Assembly: GCF_014897705.1 (NCBI RefSeq)
Contig: NZ_JABUXV010000008.1
Span: 124,001-188,000, forward strand
From: Brachybacterium sp. FME24
GTDB taxonomy: Bacteria; Actinomycetota; Actinomycetes; Actinomycetales; Dermabacteraceae
Length of the DNA: 64,000 bases
Direction of reading: 5' to 3'
Shown here one piece after another: positions 47,484 through 56,175 of this stretch (position 1 is its first letter; every line of letters starts with the position of its first letter). The notes under the pieces are model-generated. The model did no database searches, was not told where the DNA came from, and saw nothing but the letters and a program-made list of their open reading frames with translations. Position numbers and translations under genes: made by a program.

Positions 47484-47899
47484 GGCCCGACAGCGGGCCC
47501 GTTCGAGCGGAGCCGGGCCGCTGCGCAGCTCCCACCGGCCCACGCGGCCATCGTGACCTGGGCCATCGCGAGGTCGGGTGATCGTGGCCCGCGGCACGGA
47601 TCCGGTGTTCGCGCGGTCACCTTGCAGAACTTTTACATTTCCACTATCGCCGTCCGATCGGCGGGCCGGGAGCCTGCCGTCCCCGGTCCTGGGCGGTGCG
47701 ACGACCGGGAACGATGCGGTCGGCATGGCGATCTGCCGAATGTGGAGTTCCGGTCATGATCGCCAAAAGATCGCAGCCCGAGGTCATCGGGCTGCTCGAA
47801 GCGGACCTTCACACGCCGTGATCATGTCGTTACGTTGGCACGGCCCGGAGCGACCCGGGCAGCGCACATCGCTCCCGGACCTCGAAGGATTCCTGCTCC
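47484..47899 (+). promoter_or_regulatory. 416-bp region: promoter and structured leader of the secreted hydrolase gene
   Basis: TTGCAG at 47622-47627 and TATCGC at 47645-47650 are 17 nt apart and form the best -35/-10 pair. A second TACGTT at 47831-47836 may act as a nearer -10. Stem-loops occur at 47774-47794 (CAGCCCGA / TCGGGCTG) and 47847-47875 (GGAGCGA / TCGCTCC). A leader of about 240 nt from the first promoter could hold a regulatory RNA, but it does not match a riboswitch class I know. No gene is seen. Confidence 0.4.
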
Positions 47900-48517
47900 A
47901 TGGCTCATTCCCCGACCGCCCCTTCCCCGACCGCCCCGCTCTCCCGTCGGCGTCTCTTCCTCGCCGGCGCCCTCGGACTCGCCTCCGCCGCGTCGCTGGC
48001 CACCATCGCGCCCGCCACCGCCGCGGACGATGCCTGGACCGAGGAGTTCATGACCCGCCCGGAGACTCGCGAGGGCTTCGCCATCGACGACATGGACCAG
48101 TGGCAGATCGACAACGCCCGGTTCATCATCGCGGCCGTCAAGGGGCACGGGATCGGGGTCGAGGGTGCCACCATCGTGCTGAGCACCGCCATCGTCGAGT
48201 CCTGGCTGTACAACTACGAGCCCGCCGTCGACGCCGACTCCGGCGGACTCTTCCAGCAGCGCCCCTCGATGGGCTGGGGAACCTACTCCGAGGTGCGACA
48301 CAAGAAGCACGCGATCGATGCCTTCCTCGGCGTCGGGACGCGCTCCGCCGCTCCCGGGCTGCTGCAGGCGGCCCCGGACTTCGCGGCCTGGGAGCCGGGC
48401 GCCGCCGCGCAGCTGGTGCAGGGTTCGGCCCACCCGGAGCGCTACGCCGAGCAGGTCGCTGCCGCCCGTCTCCTCTGGGACCGCTACGCGGACGACGTCC
48501 AGCCGTACACGGACTGA
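47900..48517 (+). CDS. Secreted lysozyme/transglycosylase-like protein
   Basis: This 205-residue protein has a Tat-type signal (SRRRLFLAGAL) with cleavage after about residue 41. The mature part matches actinobacterial proteins with a lysozyme-like fold: the helix NARFIIAAVKGHGI, a glutamate in LSTAIVES (Glu100) and the GLFQQRP motif at 116-122 followed by GWGT. Members are thought to cleave or bind peptidoglycan; catalysis is unproved. GAAGGA lies upstream of the ATG. The long leader suggests regulated expression. Confidence 0.78.
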   Translation: MAHSPTAPSPTAPLSRRRLFLAGALGLASAASLATIAPATAADDAWTEEFMTRPETREGFAIDDMDQWQIDNARFIIAAVKGHGIGVEGATIVLSTAIVESWLYNYEPAVDADSGGLFQQRPSMGWGTYSEVRHKKHAIDAFLGVGTRSAAPGLLQAAPDFAAWEPGAAAQLVQGSAHPERYAEQVAAARLLWDRYADDVQPYTD

Positions 48518-48534
48518 GACCGCCCCGCGGCCCG

Positions 48535-48568
48535 GAGCGCCCCGTCCGATCAGCTCGGTGGGGCGCTT
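48535..48568 (+). terminator. Terminator after the secreted hydrolase gene
   Basis: AGCGCCCC and GGGGCGCT form an 8-bp perfect stem with a 16-nt loop, followed by TCGTCGTT, 18 bases after the stop codon. Confidence 0.7.
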
Positions 48569-48648
48569 CGTCGTTCCGTGCGGACGGCAGGCGATCTCCG
48601 CCGGTGCGGCGCGCCCCACGGAGTGCTCGACGTCGTTAGTCTTGCCTC

Positions 48649-50106
48649 ATGTCACCGTTGCCATCAGTGAGCTACTCCATCACGATCCGACTCGAGTTCG
48701 CGGCGCGATCCGCCGCGGTCAGCGACATCACCGGCCGGATCGAGAGACGCGGAGCCACCGTCACCGCGCTGGACGTCTCCGCCTCCGGGCAGGAGCGGAT
48801 GCGCGCCGATATCACCGTCCTGACCGCCGGCCACGATCACGCCATGGAGGTCGTCGAGGACCTCAAGGGGATCGAGGGCGTCGAACTCGGCAAGGTCTCG
48901 GACCGCACCTTCCTCGCCCACCTCGGCGGCAAGCTCACCGTCGAGTCCAAGCTGCCGATCCGCCACCGCGACGATCTCTCGATGATCTACACCCCGGGCG
49001 TCGCCCGCGTGGTGAAGGCCATCGCCGAGAACCCCGAGGACGCCCGCCGCCTGACCATCAAGCGCAACACCGTCGCCGTGGTCTCGGACGGCTCCGCGAT
49101 CCTGGGCCTGGGTGACCTCGGCCCGCTCGCCGCGATGCCGGTGATGGAGGGCAAGGCCGCCCTGTTCAAGCGCTTCGCCAACATCGATGCCTTCCCGATC
49201 TGCCTGGACGCGCACTCGGTCGACGACATCGTCTCCCACGTGAAGGCCATCGCCCCCGTCTTCGCGGGTATCAACCTCGAGGACATCTCTGCTCCGCGCT
49301 GCTTCGAGATCGAGGACCGCCTGCGTGCCGAGCTGGACATCCCCGTCTTCCATGATGACCAGCACGGCACCGCGATCGTCGTGGTCGCGGCGCTGCGCAA
49401 TGCCCTGCGGGTGGTGGAGAAGGACATCGCCACGGCACGCATCGTCCTGTCCGGCGCCGGCGCCGCCGGGACGGCGATCCTGCGCCTGCTGCGCGCGGCC
49501 GGGGCGCGCGACGTGGTCGTCACCGACATCGACGGCATCGTGCACGAGGGCCGCGAGAGCCTCGAGGGTCGCCTGCCGTGGATCGCGGAGGTCACCAATC
49601 CCCGCGAGCTCACCGGCACCCTGCATGACGCGATCGCGGGCGCGGACGTCTTCATCGGCGTCAGCGCGGGGAACATCCTCTCGGCCGACGACGTCTCGAC
49701 CATGGCCGAGCGTTCGATCGTGTTCGCGATGGCGAATCCGACCCCGGAGATCGATCCGTCCGAGGCCGCGAGGTACGCCGAGGTCGTCGCCACCGGACGC
49801 AGCGATTTCGCCAATCAGATCAACAACGTCCTCGCCTTCCCCGGTGTGTTCCGCGGCCTGCTCGACGCCCACGCCACCCGTGTGAGCGACCGCATGCTGC
49901 TCGCTGCGGCGAAGGCCCTGGCCGACGTCGTCTCGATCGAAGAGCTCAATCCGACGTACATCGTGCCGAGCGTCTTCCACGAGGGCGTGACCAAGGCTGT
50001 GGCCAACGCGGTCGAGCAGGTCGCCCGGGAGGAGGCCGGCACGATCGACACCATCACCGGCGCCATGCCCGCGGTCTACGCGGACGAGATCACCTTCGAG
50101 GCCTGA
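48649..50106 (+). CDS. NAD(P)-dependent malic enzyme with ACT domain
   Basis: This 485-residue enzyme converts malate to pyruvate and CO2. An N-terminal ACT-like domain (about 8-85) may bind a small effector. The malic domain has the catalytic tyrosine region SMIYTPGVARV, NTVAVVSDGSAILGLGD and FHDDQHGTAIV with metal ligands; the NAD domain has SGAGAAGTAI and ANPTPEI. It is of the short, bacterial malic enzyme type. The -10 hexamer TAGTCT lies exactly six bases before the ATG, so the mRNA is probably leaderless. Confidence 0.94.
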   Translation: MSPLPSVSYSITIRLEFAARSAAVSDITGRIERRGATVTALDVSASGQERMRADITVLTAGHDHAMEVVEDLKGIEGVELGKVSDRTFLAHLGGKLTVESKLPIRHRDDLSMIYTPGVARVVKAIAENPEDARRLTIKRNTVAVVSDGSAILGLGDLGPLAAMPVMEGKAALFKRFANIDAFPICLDAHSVDDIVSHVKAIAPVFAGINLEDISAPRCFEIEDRLRAELDIPVFHDDQHGTAIVVVAALRNALRVVEKDIATARIVLSGAGAAGTAILRLLRAAGARDVVVTDIDGIVHEGRESLEGRLPWIAEVTNPRELTGTLHDAIAGADVFIGVSAGNILSADDVSTMAERSIVFAMANPTPEIDPSEAARYAEVVATGRSDFANQINNVLAFPGVFRGLLDAHATRVSDRMLLAAAKALADVVSIEELNPTYIVPSVFHEGVTKAVANAVEQVAREEAGTIDTITGAMPAVYADEITFEA

Positions 50107-50130
50107 CGGGGCCTGACCGGTATCACTGAG

Positions 50131-50163
50131 CAGGGGCGAGCACGGCATCCGTGCTCGCCCCTG
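50131..50163 (+). terminator. Terminator after the malic enzyme gene
   Basis: CAGGGGCGAGCACG and CGTGCTCGCCCCTG form a 14-bp perfect stem with a five-base loop, 25 bases after the stop. Confidence 0.85.
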
Positions 50164-50203
50164 CGGCGTTGCGTCGCAGTGCTCGAGCCAGGGAGAAGCG
50201 GAT

Positions 50204-50244
50204 TGCGTAAGCGGGTTACATAACTGGGGTGAAGTGTGTAACGT
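50204..50244 (+). promoter_or_regulatory. Promoter and operator candidate of namZ
   Basis: The -10 hexamer TAACGT (50239-50244) ends six bases before the ATG. GTTACA (50215-50220) and TGTAAC (50237-50242) form an inverted repeat with a 16-nt spacer that overlaps the -10. GTTACATAAC (50215-50224) and GCGTAAGC (50205-50212) add further related half-sites. This AT-rich cluster is unusual for the window and fits repressor binding; MurR encoded at 58211 is a candidate. Confidence 0.5.
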
Positions 50245-50250
50245 ACTTAC

Positions 50251-51417
50251 ATGTCGTCTGCATCACACCCGATCTCGGGGCTCGATCGCCTGCTCACCGA
50301 CCCCACCCTTCTGCGCGAGGGACGGGTCGGCCTGCTGACACATTTCGCCGCCGTCACCTCCGATCTCGCGCGGGGCGTGGATGCCCTGGTGGCCGCCGGA
50401 ATCGACGTGCGCTGCCTGATCTCCCCGGAGCACGGCTACTGGGGGACGGGGCAAGCGGGAGTGGGTCAGGACGAGGAGCGGGACCGAACCACCGCTCTGC
50501 CCGTGCTCGACGCCTACGGCCTGGACAGCGAGGCGCTGGAGCTGCTGCTCGCCGACGCAGGCATCGATCATGTGGTCGTCGATCTGCAGGACATCGGGTG
50601 CCGTTTCTATACCTACATGTGGAGCATGGTCGACGTGATGGGCGTCTGCGCTCGCCTCGGTCTGCGCGTCACCGTGCTGGATCGGCCCGCACCGCTGGCC
50701 ACGACGGCACTCGGCCCAGGGCTCGATCCAGGCTGCGCGAGCTTCGTCGGCCGTCTCGGAGTCCCCCTGCGACACGGAGCGAGACTCGGAGACATCGCCC
50801 GCACGATCGCGGCAGGTCACCTCGAACAGCCACTGGACCTCCAGATCATCGAGGCCCCCGGGGCTGACGGTGCGGCGCCGTGGATCGCTCCCTCGCCCAA
50901 CATGCCCACGCTGACCACGGTCGCGCTGTATCCCGGGACCGGCCTGCTCGAAGGCACGGCGCTGAGCGAGGGGCGCGGCACCACTGCACCCTTCGAGCTG
51001 TTCGGCGCCCCGTGGTGCGGCCCCGAGCTCGCCGCACGCCTGCGCGAGCTCGAGCTGCCGGGCGTACGCTTCCGGGAGGCGAACTACCGGCCCACCCACA
51101 GCACCTTCGCCGGTGAGCGCGTCCATGGGGTCCAGGTGCATCTGACCTCGGAGGTCGGCCCTGCCGGAGATGCTGCGCTCGCGGGGACCGGGGCACCCCT
51201 CGACTCCTTCGATCCGCTGCGCGTCGGCCACGCGATCATCGCGACCGTCGCCTCCCTCTACCCGGACCAGCCGCTGTGGCGCGAGGCCCTCCCGGGCCGG
51301 CCGGAGTTCATCGACCTGCTGTGGGGATCGTCCGCGCTGCGCGAAGGCATCGCGGACGGTGCGAGCTTCGAGGAGACCCTCGCCGCGTCCCCGCCCCCGA
51401 TCGAGCTTCTCGTATGA
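50251..51417 (+). CDS. namZ: Exo-beta-N-acetylmuramidase NamZ-like (DUF1343)
   Basis: This 388-residue protein matches DUF1343, whose Bacillus member NamZ (YbbC) removes N-acetylmuramic acid from the non-reducing end of peptidoglycan fragments. Visible hallmarks are LISPEHGYWG with the catalytic pair Glu60-His61, VVDLQDIGCRFYTYMWSM, PSPNMPTLTTVALYPGTGLLEGT and SEGRGTTAPFE. No signal peptide is seen, unlike many NamZ proteins, so it may act inside the cell on imported fragments. A -10 lies six bases before the ATG. Downstream are a peptide-type ABC importer and, on the other strand, AmiE- and MurR-like genes. Confidence 0.88.
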   Translation: MSSASHPISGLDRLLTDPTLLREGRVGLLTHFAAVTSDLARGVDALVAAGIDVRCLISPEHGYWGTGQAGVGQDEERDRTTALPVLDAYGLDSEALELLLADAGIDHVVVDLQDIGCRFYTYMWSMVDVMGVCARLGLRVTVLDRPAPLATTALGPGLDPGCASFVGRLGVPLRHGARLGDIARTIAAGHLEQPLDLQIIEAPGADGAAPWIAPSPNMPTLTTVALYPGTGLLEGTALSEGRGTTAPFELFGAPWCGPELAARLRELELPGVRFREANYRPTHSTFAGERVHGVQVHLTSEVGPAGDAALAGTGAPLDSFDPLRVGHAIIATVASLYPDQPLWREALPGRPEFIDLLWGSSALREGIADGASFEETLAASPPPIELLV

Positions 51418-51673
51418 ACCGTATGCCCGGGCTCCGACTTCGTGAGGGAATGCACCCCGATGACCTCGCCACGTCGAGCGCCCTGACCGCCACCTCCGCG
51501 ACGCATGGCGGCTGAAGGGCTCGCCCACGCGTGGTTCCAGTGACCGGCCCCGGGAGCCCGGGGCACCGACTCCACGCAGCACGAGGGCTCGCCCTGCTGC
51601 GCACCTATTCCCCCTACACGCCCGCCGTCGCCGGTGAGCGGGCCGGCTGCGGCCATCAGGAAGGACATCAACG
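51418..51673 (+). other. 256-bp gap between namZ and the importer genes; possible small ORF
   Basis: An ATG at 51414 overlaps the namZ stop and opens a 33-codon frame that ends at 51515; its product begins like a truncated N-terminus, but I cannot name it. AGGGCTCGCCC occurs twice (near 51517 and 51586), and GCCCCGGG-AG-CCCGGGGC near 51550 is palindromic. It may be a decayed gene or a leader with structure; evidence is weak. Confidence 0.3.
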
Positions 51674-53329
51674 ATGAGACCAGAGGTCACCCGTCGAGCA
51701 CTGATGCTCGGCACCGCCGGCGTCGCGGGAGTCACCGCGCTCGCCGGCTGCGGAGGCGAGACCCTTGACGACGAGGACATGCCGGTGCGGATCAAGGCAG
51801 CGGACACCACCCTGTTCCAGCCCAATTTCAACCCCTACTCGGGGCAGGCGCTGCAGGGCGCCAGCGGGCTCATCTACGAGCCCATGCAGGTGATCACGGC
51901 GATGGACGTCGAGAACCCCGAGCAGTGGCTGGCCTCGACCTTCACCTGGAACGAGGAGGGCACCATGCTCACGGCCGCCGTGCGCGAGGGTGTGAGGTGG
52001 ACGGACGGCGAAGCGTTCGACGCCGAGGACGTCGTCTTCACCTTCCTCATGATGAGAGATTTCCCCGCCGCCAATACGGCAGCGCTGTCCATCGTGGACG
52101 CCGTCGCCGTGGACCCGCTCACCGTGGAGATCACCTTCGAGACCACCACGTTCGCCCAGGAACCCACGATCGGTGCGCTGCCCATCGTCCCGGAGCACAT
52201 CTACTCCACCTTCGAGGATCCGTCGGCGGAACAGGTCCAGGATCCGGTGGGCACCGGCCCGTACATGCTCGACCGGTTCTCCGACCAGCTGTACACCTTC
52301 GTGCGCAACGACGAGCACTGGATGGCCGAGGAGTTCGCCGCGAAGCATCTCGCCTGGCCCTCCTACACCAGTCAGACCATGGCAACTGCCATGCAGGCGG
52401 GGGATATCGACTGGGCGGGCGACTTCATCGCGAACATCGACAAGATCTTCGTGGAGCACGATCCGGAGCATCGCGGTCACTGGTATCCCGGCAACGGGGT
52501 CTTCAACCTGACCTTCAACCTCGACAAGGAGCTCTGGCAGGACCTCGAGCTGCGGCGCGGCATCAGCCTGGCGATCGACCGCCAAGAGCTTTCCGACATC
52601 GCCATGCTCGGCTACGTCGACGTGCCCCACCCGACGGCGCTTCCGCGACCGACCTTCGAGGAGTTCATCGCGCAGGATCTCCACGACCAGGAGTTCGTCT
52701 TCGATCCGGACGACGCCGAACGGATCCTCGACGAGGCAGGATACGAGCGAGGACCCGACGGGATCAGGGTCAGCCCGGACGGGACGCCGCTGTCCTTCTC
52801 GCTGCAGATCCCGTCGGACTACAACGACTGGGTCATCGCCACCCAGGTGCTCGATGAGCAGCTGCGCCGGATCGGCATCGAGTTCACTCCCCAGGGCGTC
52901 TCCTTCGAAGCCTGGACCGAGAGCCGGGACATGGGCAACTTCGATGTCACCCTGTCGATCGTCGCCGCAGGCCAAGGGCCCTGGTTCCTATATCGCTCGA
53001 TGCTGTCCTCCCAGCACAGCCCGGATGAGGACGGTCGCGTCTACGCGAACTTCCAGCGGTGGTACGACGAGGAGACCGATGAGCTGCTCACGGCCTTCGC
53101 GGAGACCGAGGACGAGACGGAGCGGGGCCTCGCGATCGACGGGCTGCAGCGGATCGTCGTCGACAAGCTGCCGGCGATCCCGATCATCACCGCCCCGAAC
53201 TGGTTCAACTACAACACCGCGCAGTGGACGGGGTTCCCGAGCGAGGAAGACCCCTACGCGCTCGGATCACCCGTCAACGCCGCCGACAGGATGATCATCC
53301 TGCGGCGACTGTCCAGGACCGAGAGCTGA
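51674..53329 (+). CDS. Oligopeptide-type ABC transporter substrate-binding lipoprotein
   Basis: This 551-residue protein has a twin-arginine-like signal (TRRALMLGTAG) and a lipobox LAGC with the lipidated cysteine at residue 26. The mature part is a family 5 extracellular binding protein: LTAAVREGVRWTDGEAFDAEDVVFTF, the hinge VGTGPY, and RRGISLAIDRQELSD. This family binds di- and oligopeptides, nickel or sugars, and also muropeptides (MppA, and AppA-like proteins). The gene order with NamZ, AmiE- and MurR-like genes suggests cell-wall peptides or muropeptides as ligand; this is inference. Confidence 0.92.
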   Translation: MRPEVTRRALMLGTAGVAGVTALAGCGGETLDDEDMPVRIKAADTTLFQPNFNPYSGQALQGASGLIYEPMQVITAMDVENPEQWLASTFTWNEEGTMLTAAVREGVRWTDGEAFDAEDVVFTFLMMRDFPAANTAALSIVDAVAVDPLTVEITFETTTFAQEPTIGALPIVPEHIYSTFEDPSAEQVQDPVGTGPYMLDRFSDQLYTFVRNDEHWMAEEFAAKHLAWPSYTSQTMATAMQAGDIDWAGDFIANIDKIFVEHDPEHRGHWYPGNGVFNLTFNLDKELWQDLELRRGISLAIDRQELSDIAMLGYVDVPHPTALPRPTFEEFIAQDLHDQEFVFDPDDAERILDEAGYERGPDGIRVSPDGTPLSFSLQIPSDYNDWVIATQVLDEQLRRIGIEFTPQGVSFEAWTESRDMGNFDVTLSIVAAGQGPWFLYRSMLSSQHSPDEDGRVYANFQRWYDEETDELLTAFAETEDETERGLAIDGLQRIVVDKLPAIPIITAPNWFNYNTAQWTGFPSEEDPYALGSPVNAADRMIILRRLSRTES

Positions 53330-53343
53330 GGGAGGCCAACCCC

Positions 53344-54321
53344 ATGAAATTCCTGCTTCGAAAGCTCGGCCTGTACGCGTTCATCGCGTGGGCAGCGTTG
53401 ACGCTCAACTTCCTGATCCCGCGGATGATGCCCGGCGATCCCGTCAGCATCCTCATCGCCGGGTCGAAGGGCCAGATCGACGCGGAGGCTCGGGACGCCA
53501 TCGCGGCGCAGTTCGGTATCTCCGAGGACCCGATGATCATCCAGTACGTCCACTATCTGGGTGATCTCCTCCGCCTCGACCTGGGCGTCTCGCTCAGCCA
53601 GTATCCGGTCCCGGTGCTGGACATCATCAGCCAGTCCCTGACCTGGACCGTGGGCCTGGTGGGCGTCTCGACCGTGGTCGGATTCGTGCTGGGCACCGGG
53701 CTCGGAGTCCTGCTCGCCTGGCGCCGAGGAACCTGGTCCGACCACGTGCTGCCCGGGCTGACGTTCCTCAATGCCATCCCGTACTTCTGGATGGCCCTGA
53801 TCCTGGTCATGCTGCTGTCGGTCACGGTGAGCATCTTCCCCGCCGGCGGCGGGTACGACCGGTCGATCTTCCCCGAGCTCACCCCGGAGTTCGCCGGGTC
53901 GGTGCTCTACCACGCGGCACTGCCCGCGCTGACGATCGTCATCGGCTCCTTCGCCGGCTGGGTGCTCCAGATGCGCAATATGACCGTGACGATCATGGGC
54001 GAGGACTACGTCTCGATGGCGGAGGCGAAGGGACTGCCCCAGCGCACGGTCCTGTTCGGATACGCCGCCCGCAACGCGATCCTGCCCAGCGTGACCGGCT
54101 TCGCCCTCGCCCTCGGCGCTGTGGTGGGCGGCTCGATGCTCACCGAAGTCATCTTCAACTATCCCGGTCTCGGATACGCCCTTTTCCAGGCCGTCAGCGC
54201 ACAGGACTTCCCGCTCATGCAGGGGCTGTTCCTCATCATCTCCCTGGCGGTGATCCTGGCGAACCTGATCGCCGACGTCGCCTATGTGTTCCTCGATCCC
54301 AGAACCCGACAGGGGGCCTGA
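53344..54321 (+). CDS. ABC importer permease, DppB/OppB type
   Basis: This 325-residue permease has six membrane helices. It starts with LRKLGLYAFIAWAALTLNFLIPRMMPGDP, which is typical of DppB, and holds the cytoplasmic EAA loop (MAEAKGLPQRTVLFGYAARNAILP) that docks the ATPases. It lies 14 bases after the binding protein gene, with GGGAGG before the ATG, and three bases before the next gene, so it is in one operon. Together with the permease half of the next protein it forms the channel. Confidence 0.94.
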   Translation: MKFLLRKLGLYAFIAWAALTLNFLIPRMMPGDPVSILIAGSKGQIDAEARDAIAAQFGISEDPMIIQYVHYLGDLLRLDLGVSLSQYPVPVLDIISQSLTWTVGLVGVSTVVGFVLGTGLGVLLAWRRGTWSDHVLPGLTFLNAIPYFWMALILVMLLSVTVSIFPAGGGYDRSIFPELTPEFAGSVLYHAALPALTIVIGSFAGWVLQMRNMTVTIMGEDYVSMAEAKGLPQRTVLFGYAARNAILPSVTGFALALGAVVGGSMLTEVIFNYPGLGYALFQAVSAQDFPLMQGLFLIISLAVILANLIADVAYVFLDPRTRQGA

Positions 54322-54324
54322 ACG

Positions 54325-56175
54325 ATGAAGCTCTCCTCGCTCATCCCGCGCAGTGGAAAAGTCCGAACCGGGGTCGTCGTGGTCCTGGTATTCATCGTGA
54401 TCGCGGTGCTCGGGCCAGTCGTGGCCACGCATGACCCCCGCGCCACCTCCTTCGACATGCTCGAGCCCCCCTCGGGTCGGTACTGGCTGGGGACCACCCA
54501 GTCCGGACAGGACGTCTTCGCCCAGTTCGTCCACGGTGCGCGGATCTCGCTGCTGGTGGGCCTGCTGGCCGGTGTGATCTCCCAATTGTTCTCGGTGGTG
54601 GTCGGCCTGCTGGGCGGCTACTTGCGGGGCGTCGCCGACGACCTGCTCTACATCGTCACGGCGGTGTTCCTGGTGATCCCCGGGATGCCTCTGCTGATCG
54701 TGCTGACCGGTTACCTCCCGTCCCGCGGGATGCTGTCCATCGCGGTGGTCATCGCGATCACTTCCTGGGCGGGAGCGGCCCGCGTGATCCGCGCCCAGAC
54801 CCTCTCGCTGCGCAACCGCGACTTCGTCGAAGCGGCCCGCGCCACCGGTGAGGGACGCCTGCGGATCATGTTCTTCGAGGTACTGCCGAACATGCTTCCC
54901 CTGGTGGCCTCCGGGTTCCTGTTCTCCGTGATCGGAGGCATCCTCGCAGAGGCTGGGCTCGCTTTCCTCGGCCTGGGATCACTGACCACCACGAGCTGGG
55001 GCTCGATGCTGTACTTCGCGCAGAACTCGCAGGCGCTGCTGGCGGGCGCCTGGTGGTGGTTCGTGCCCCCGGGCCTCGCCATCGCCGTCATCGGAGCCGG
55101 ACTGGCCCTGATCAACTTCGGGATCGACGAATACTCGAACCCTCGTCTGCGTACGGGCTCGGCCACGAAGAAGACCAGGACCAGTCGTGCCGCCGGTGGC
55201 GACGCGACCGCTGCGAATGCCCAGGTCTCCGGGATCGGTTCGGGAACGCCGCCCACGCCGGGAGGTGCTTCGGCGGCGACTGCGGAGCATGTGGCTCTCA
55301 CCCGAGAGCGCACCGATGAGGTCGATCCTGAGCTCGCGTCGCGGATCCACCCCTCGCCCATGCCGGGTTCGCCGATCATCGAGGTGGACTCCCTGCGCGT
55401 GGACTATCCGACCGCCTTCGGCACCGTCCACGCTGTGCAGGACGTCTCGCTCACGCTGCGCCGCGGGGAGATCCTCGGGCTGGCCGGAGAGTCAGGCTCC
55501 GGCAAGTCCACGTTGACCAACGCCATCACCCGCCTGCTGCGCGCCCCGGCGGACGTCGCCGGCGGGTCGATCACCTATCGCGCAGACGATGGCGCCCCCA
55601 CGGATCTGCTGCACCTGGAGGACAGAGAACTGCGCGCATTGCGGTGGAACGAGATCGCCGTGGTCTTCCAGAGCGCCATGAACGCGCTGAATCCCGTCAC
55701 CTCCATTCACGCCCAGTTCGACGACGTGATCCGCGTGCACCGGCCGAGCCTGCCAGCCGCCCAGCGCACGGCGATCGCCAAGGAGCATCTCGAGCGGGTC
55801 GGGATCGATCCCGGCCGGATCGACGCCTATCCGCACGAACTCTCCGGCGGCATGAAGCAGCGCGTGGCCATCGCCATCGCGCTGGTCCTCGAACCGGACG
55901 TGATCTTCATGGACGAGCCCACGACGGCGCTGGATCTGCTGGTCCAGCGCGACGTGCTCGACCAGATCGTGCGGCTGCGTGAGGAGTACGGCTTCGCCAT
56001 CGTGTTCACCACGCATGATCTGGCGCTGCTGCTGGAGATCTCCGACTCGATCGCCGTGATGCGCCACGGGCGCCTGGTCGAATACGGCCCGGCGGTCGAC
56101 ATCTACCGGGACCCGCAGCACCCGTACACGCAGAACCTGCTGTCCTCGCTCGCAGAACTCGGGAGCCTCGCATGA
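54325..56175 (+). CDS. Fused ABC importer permease-ATPase (DppC-DppD)
   Basis: This 616-residue protein joins two normally separate subunits. Residues 1-275 form a DppC-type permease with six helices and the EAA loop (EAARATGEGRLRIMFFEVLPNM). Residues of about 280-345 are a Ser/Thr/Ala-rich linker. Residues 350-616 are a DppD-type ATPase: Walker A GESGSGKST at 388-396, Q-loop FQSAMNALNPV, signature LSGGMKQR, Walker B VIFMDEPTTALD, and the oligopeptide-family end HPYTQNLL. The frame is continuous, with no sign of assembly error. The stop overlaps the next start by four bases. Confidence 0.94.
   Translation: MKLSSLIPRSGKVRTGVVVVLVFIVIAVLGPVVATHDPRATSFDMLEPPSGRYWLGTTQSGQDVFAQFVHGARISLLVGLLAGVISQLFSVVVGLLGGYLRGVADDLLYIVTAVFLVIPGMPLLIVLTGYLPSRGMLSIAVVIAITSWAGAARVIRAQTLSLRNRDFVEAARATGEGRLRIMFFEVLPNMLPLVASGFLFSVIGGILAEAGLAFLGLGSLTTTSWGSMLYFAQNSQALLAGAWWWFVPPGLAIAVIGAGLALINFGIDEYSNPRLRTGSATKKTRTSRAAGGDATAANAQVSGIGSGTPPTPGGASAATAEHVALTRERTDEVDPELASRIHPSPMPGSPIIEVDSLRVDYPTAFGTVHAVQDVSLTLRRGEILGLAGESGSGKSTLTNAITRLLRAPADVAGGSITYRADDGAPTDLLHLEDRELRALRWNEIAVVFQSAMNALNPVTSIHAQFDDVIRVHRPSLPAAQRTAIAKEHLERVGIDPGRIDAYPHELSGGMKQRVAIAIALVLEPDVIFMDEPTTALDLLVQRDVLDQIVRLREEYGFAIVFTTHDLALLLEISDSIAVMRHGRLVEYGPAVDIYRDPQHPYTQNLLSSLAELGSLA

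Noticed and set aside
47600-47899. c-di-AMP (ydaO) riboswitch before the secreted hydrolase
   Set aside because: The gene context is right, but I could not find the conserved ydaO core segments; kept only as a structured leader.
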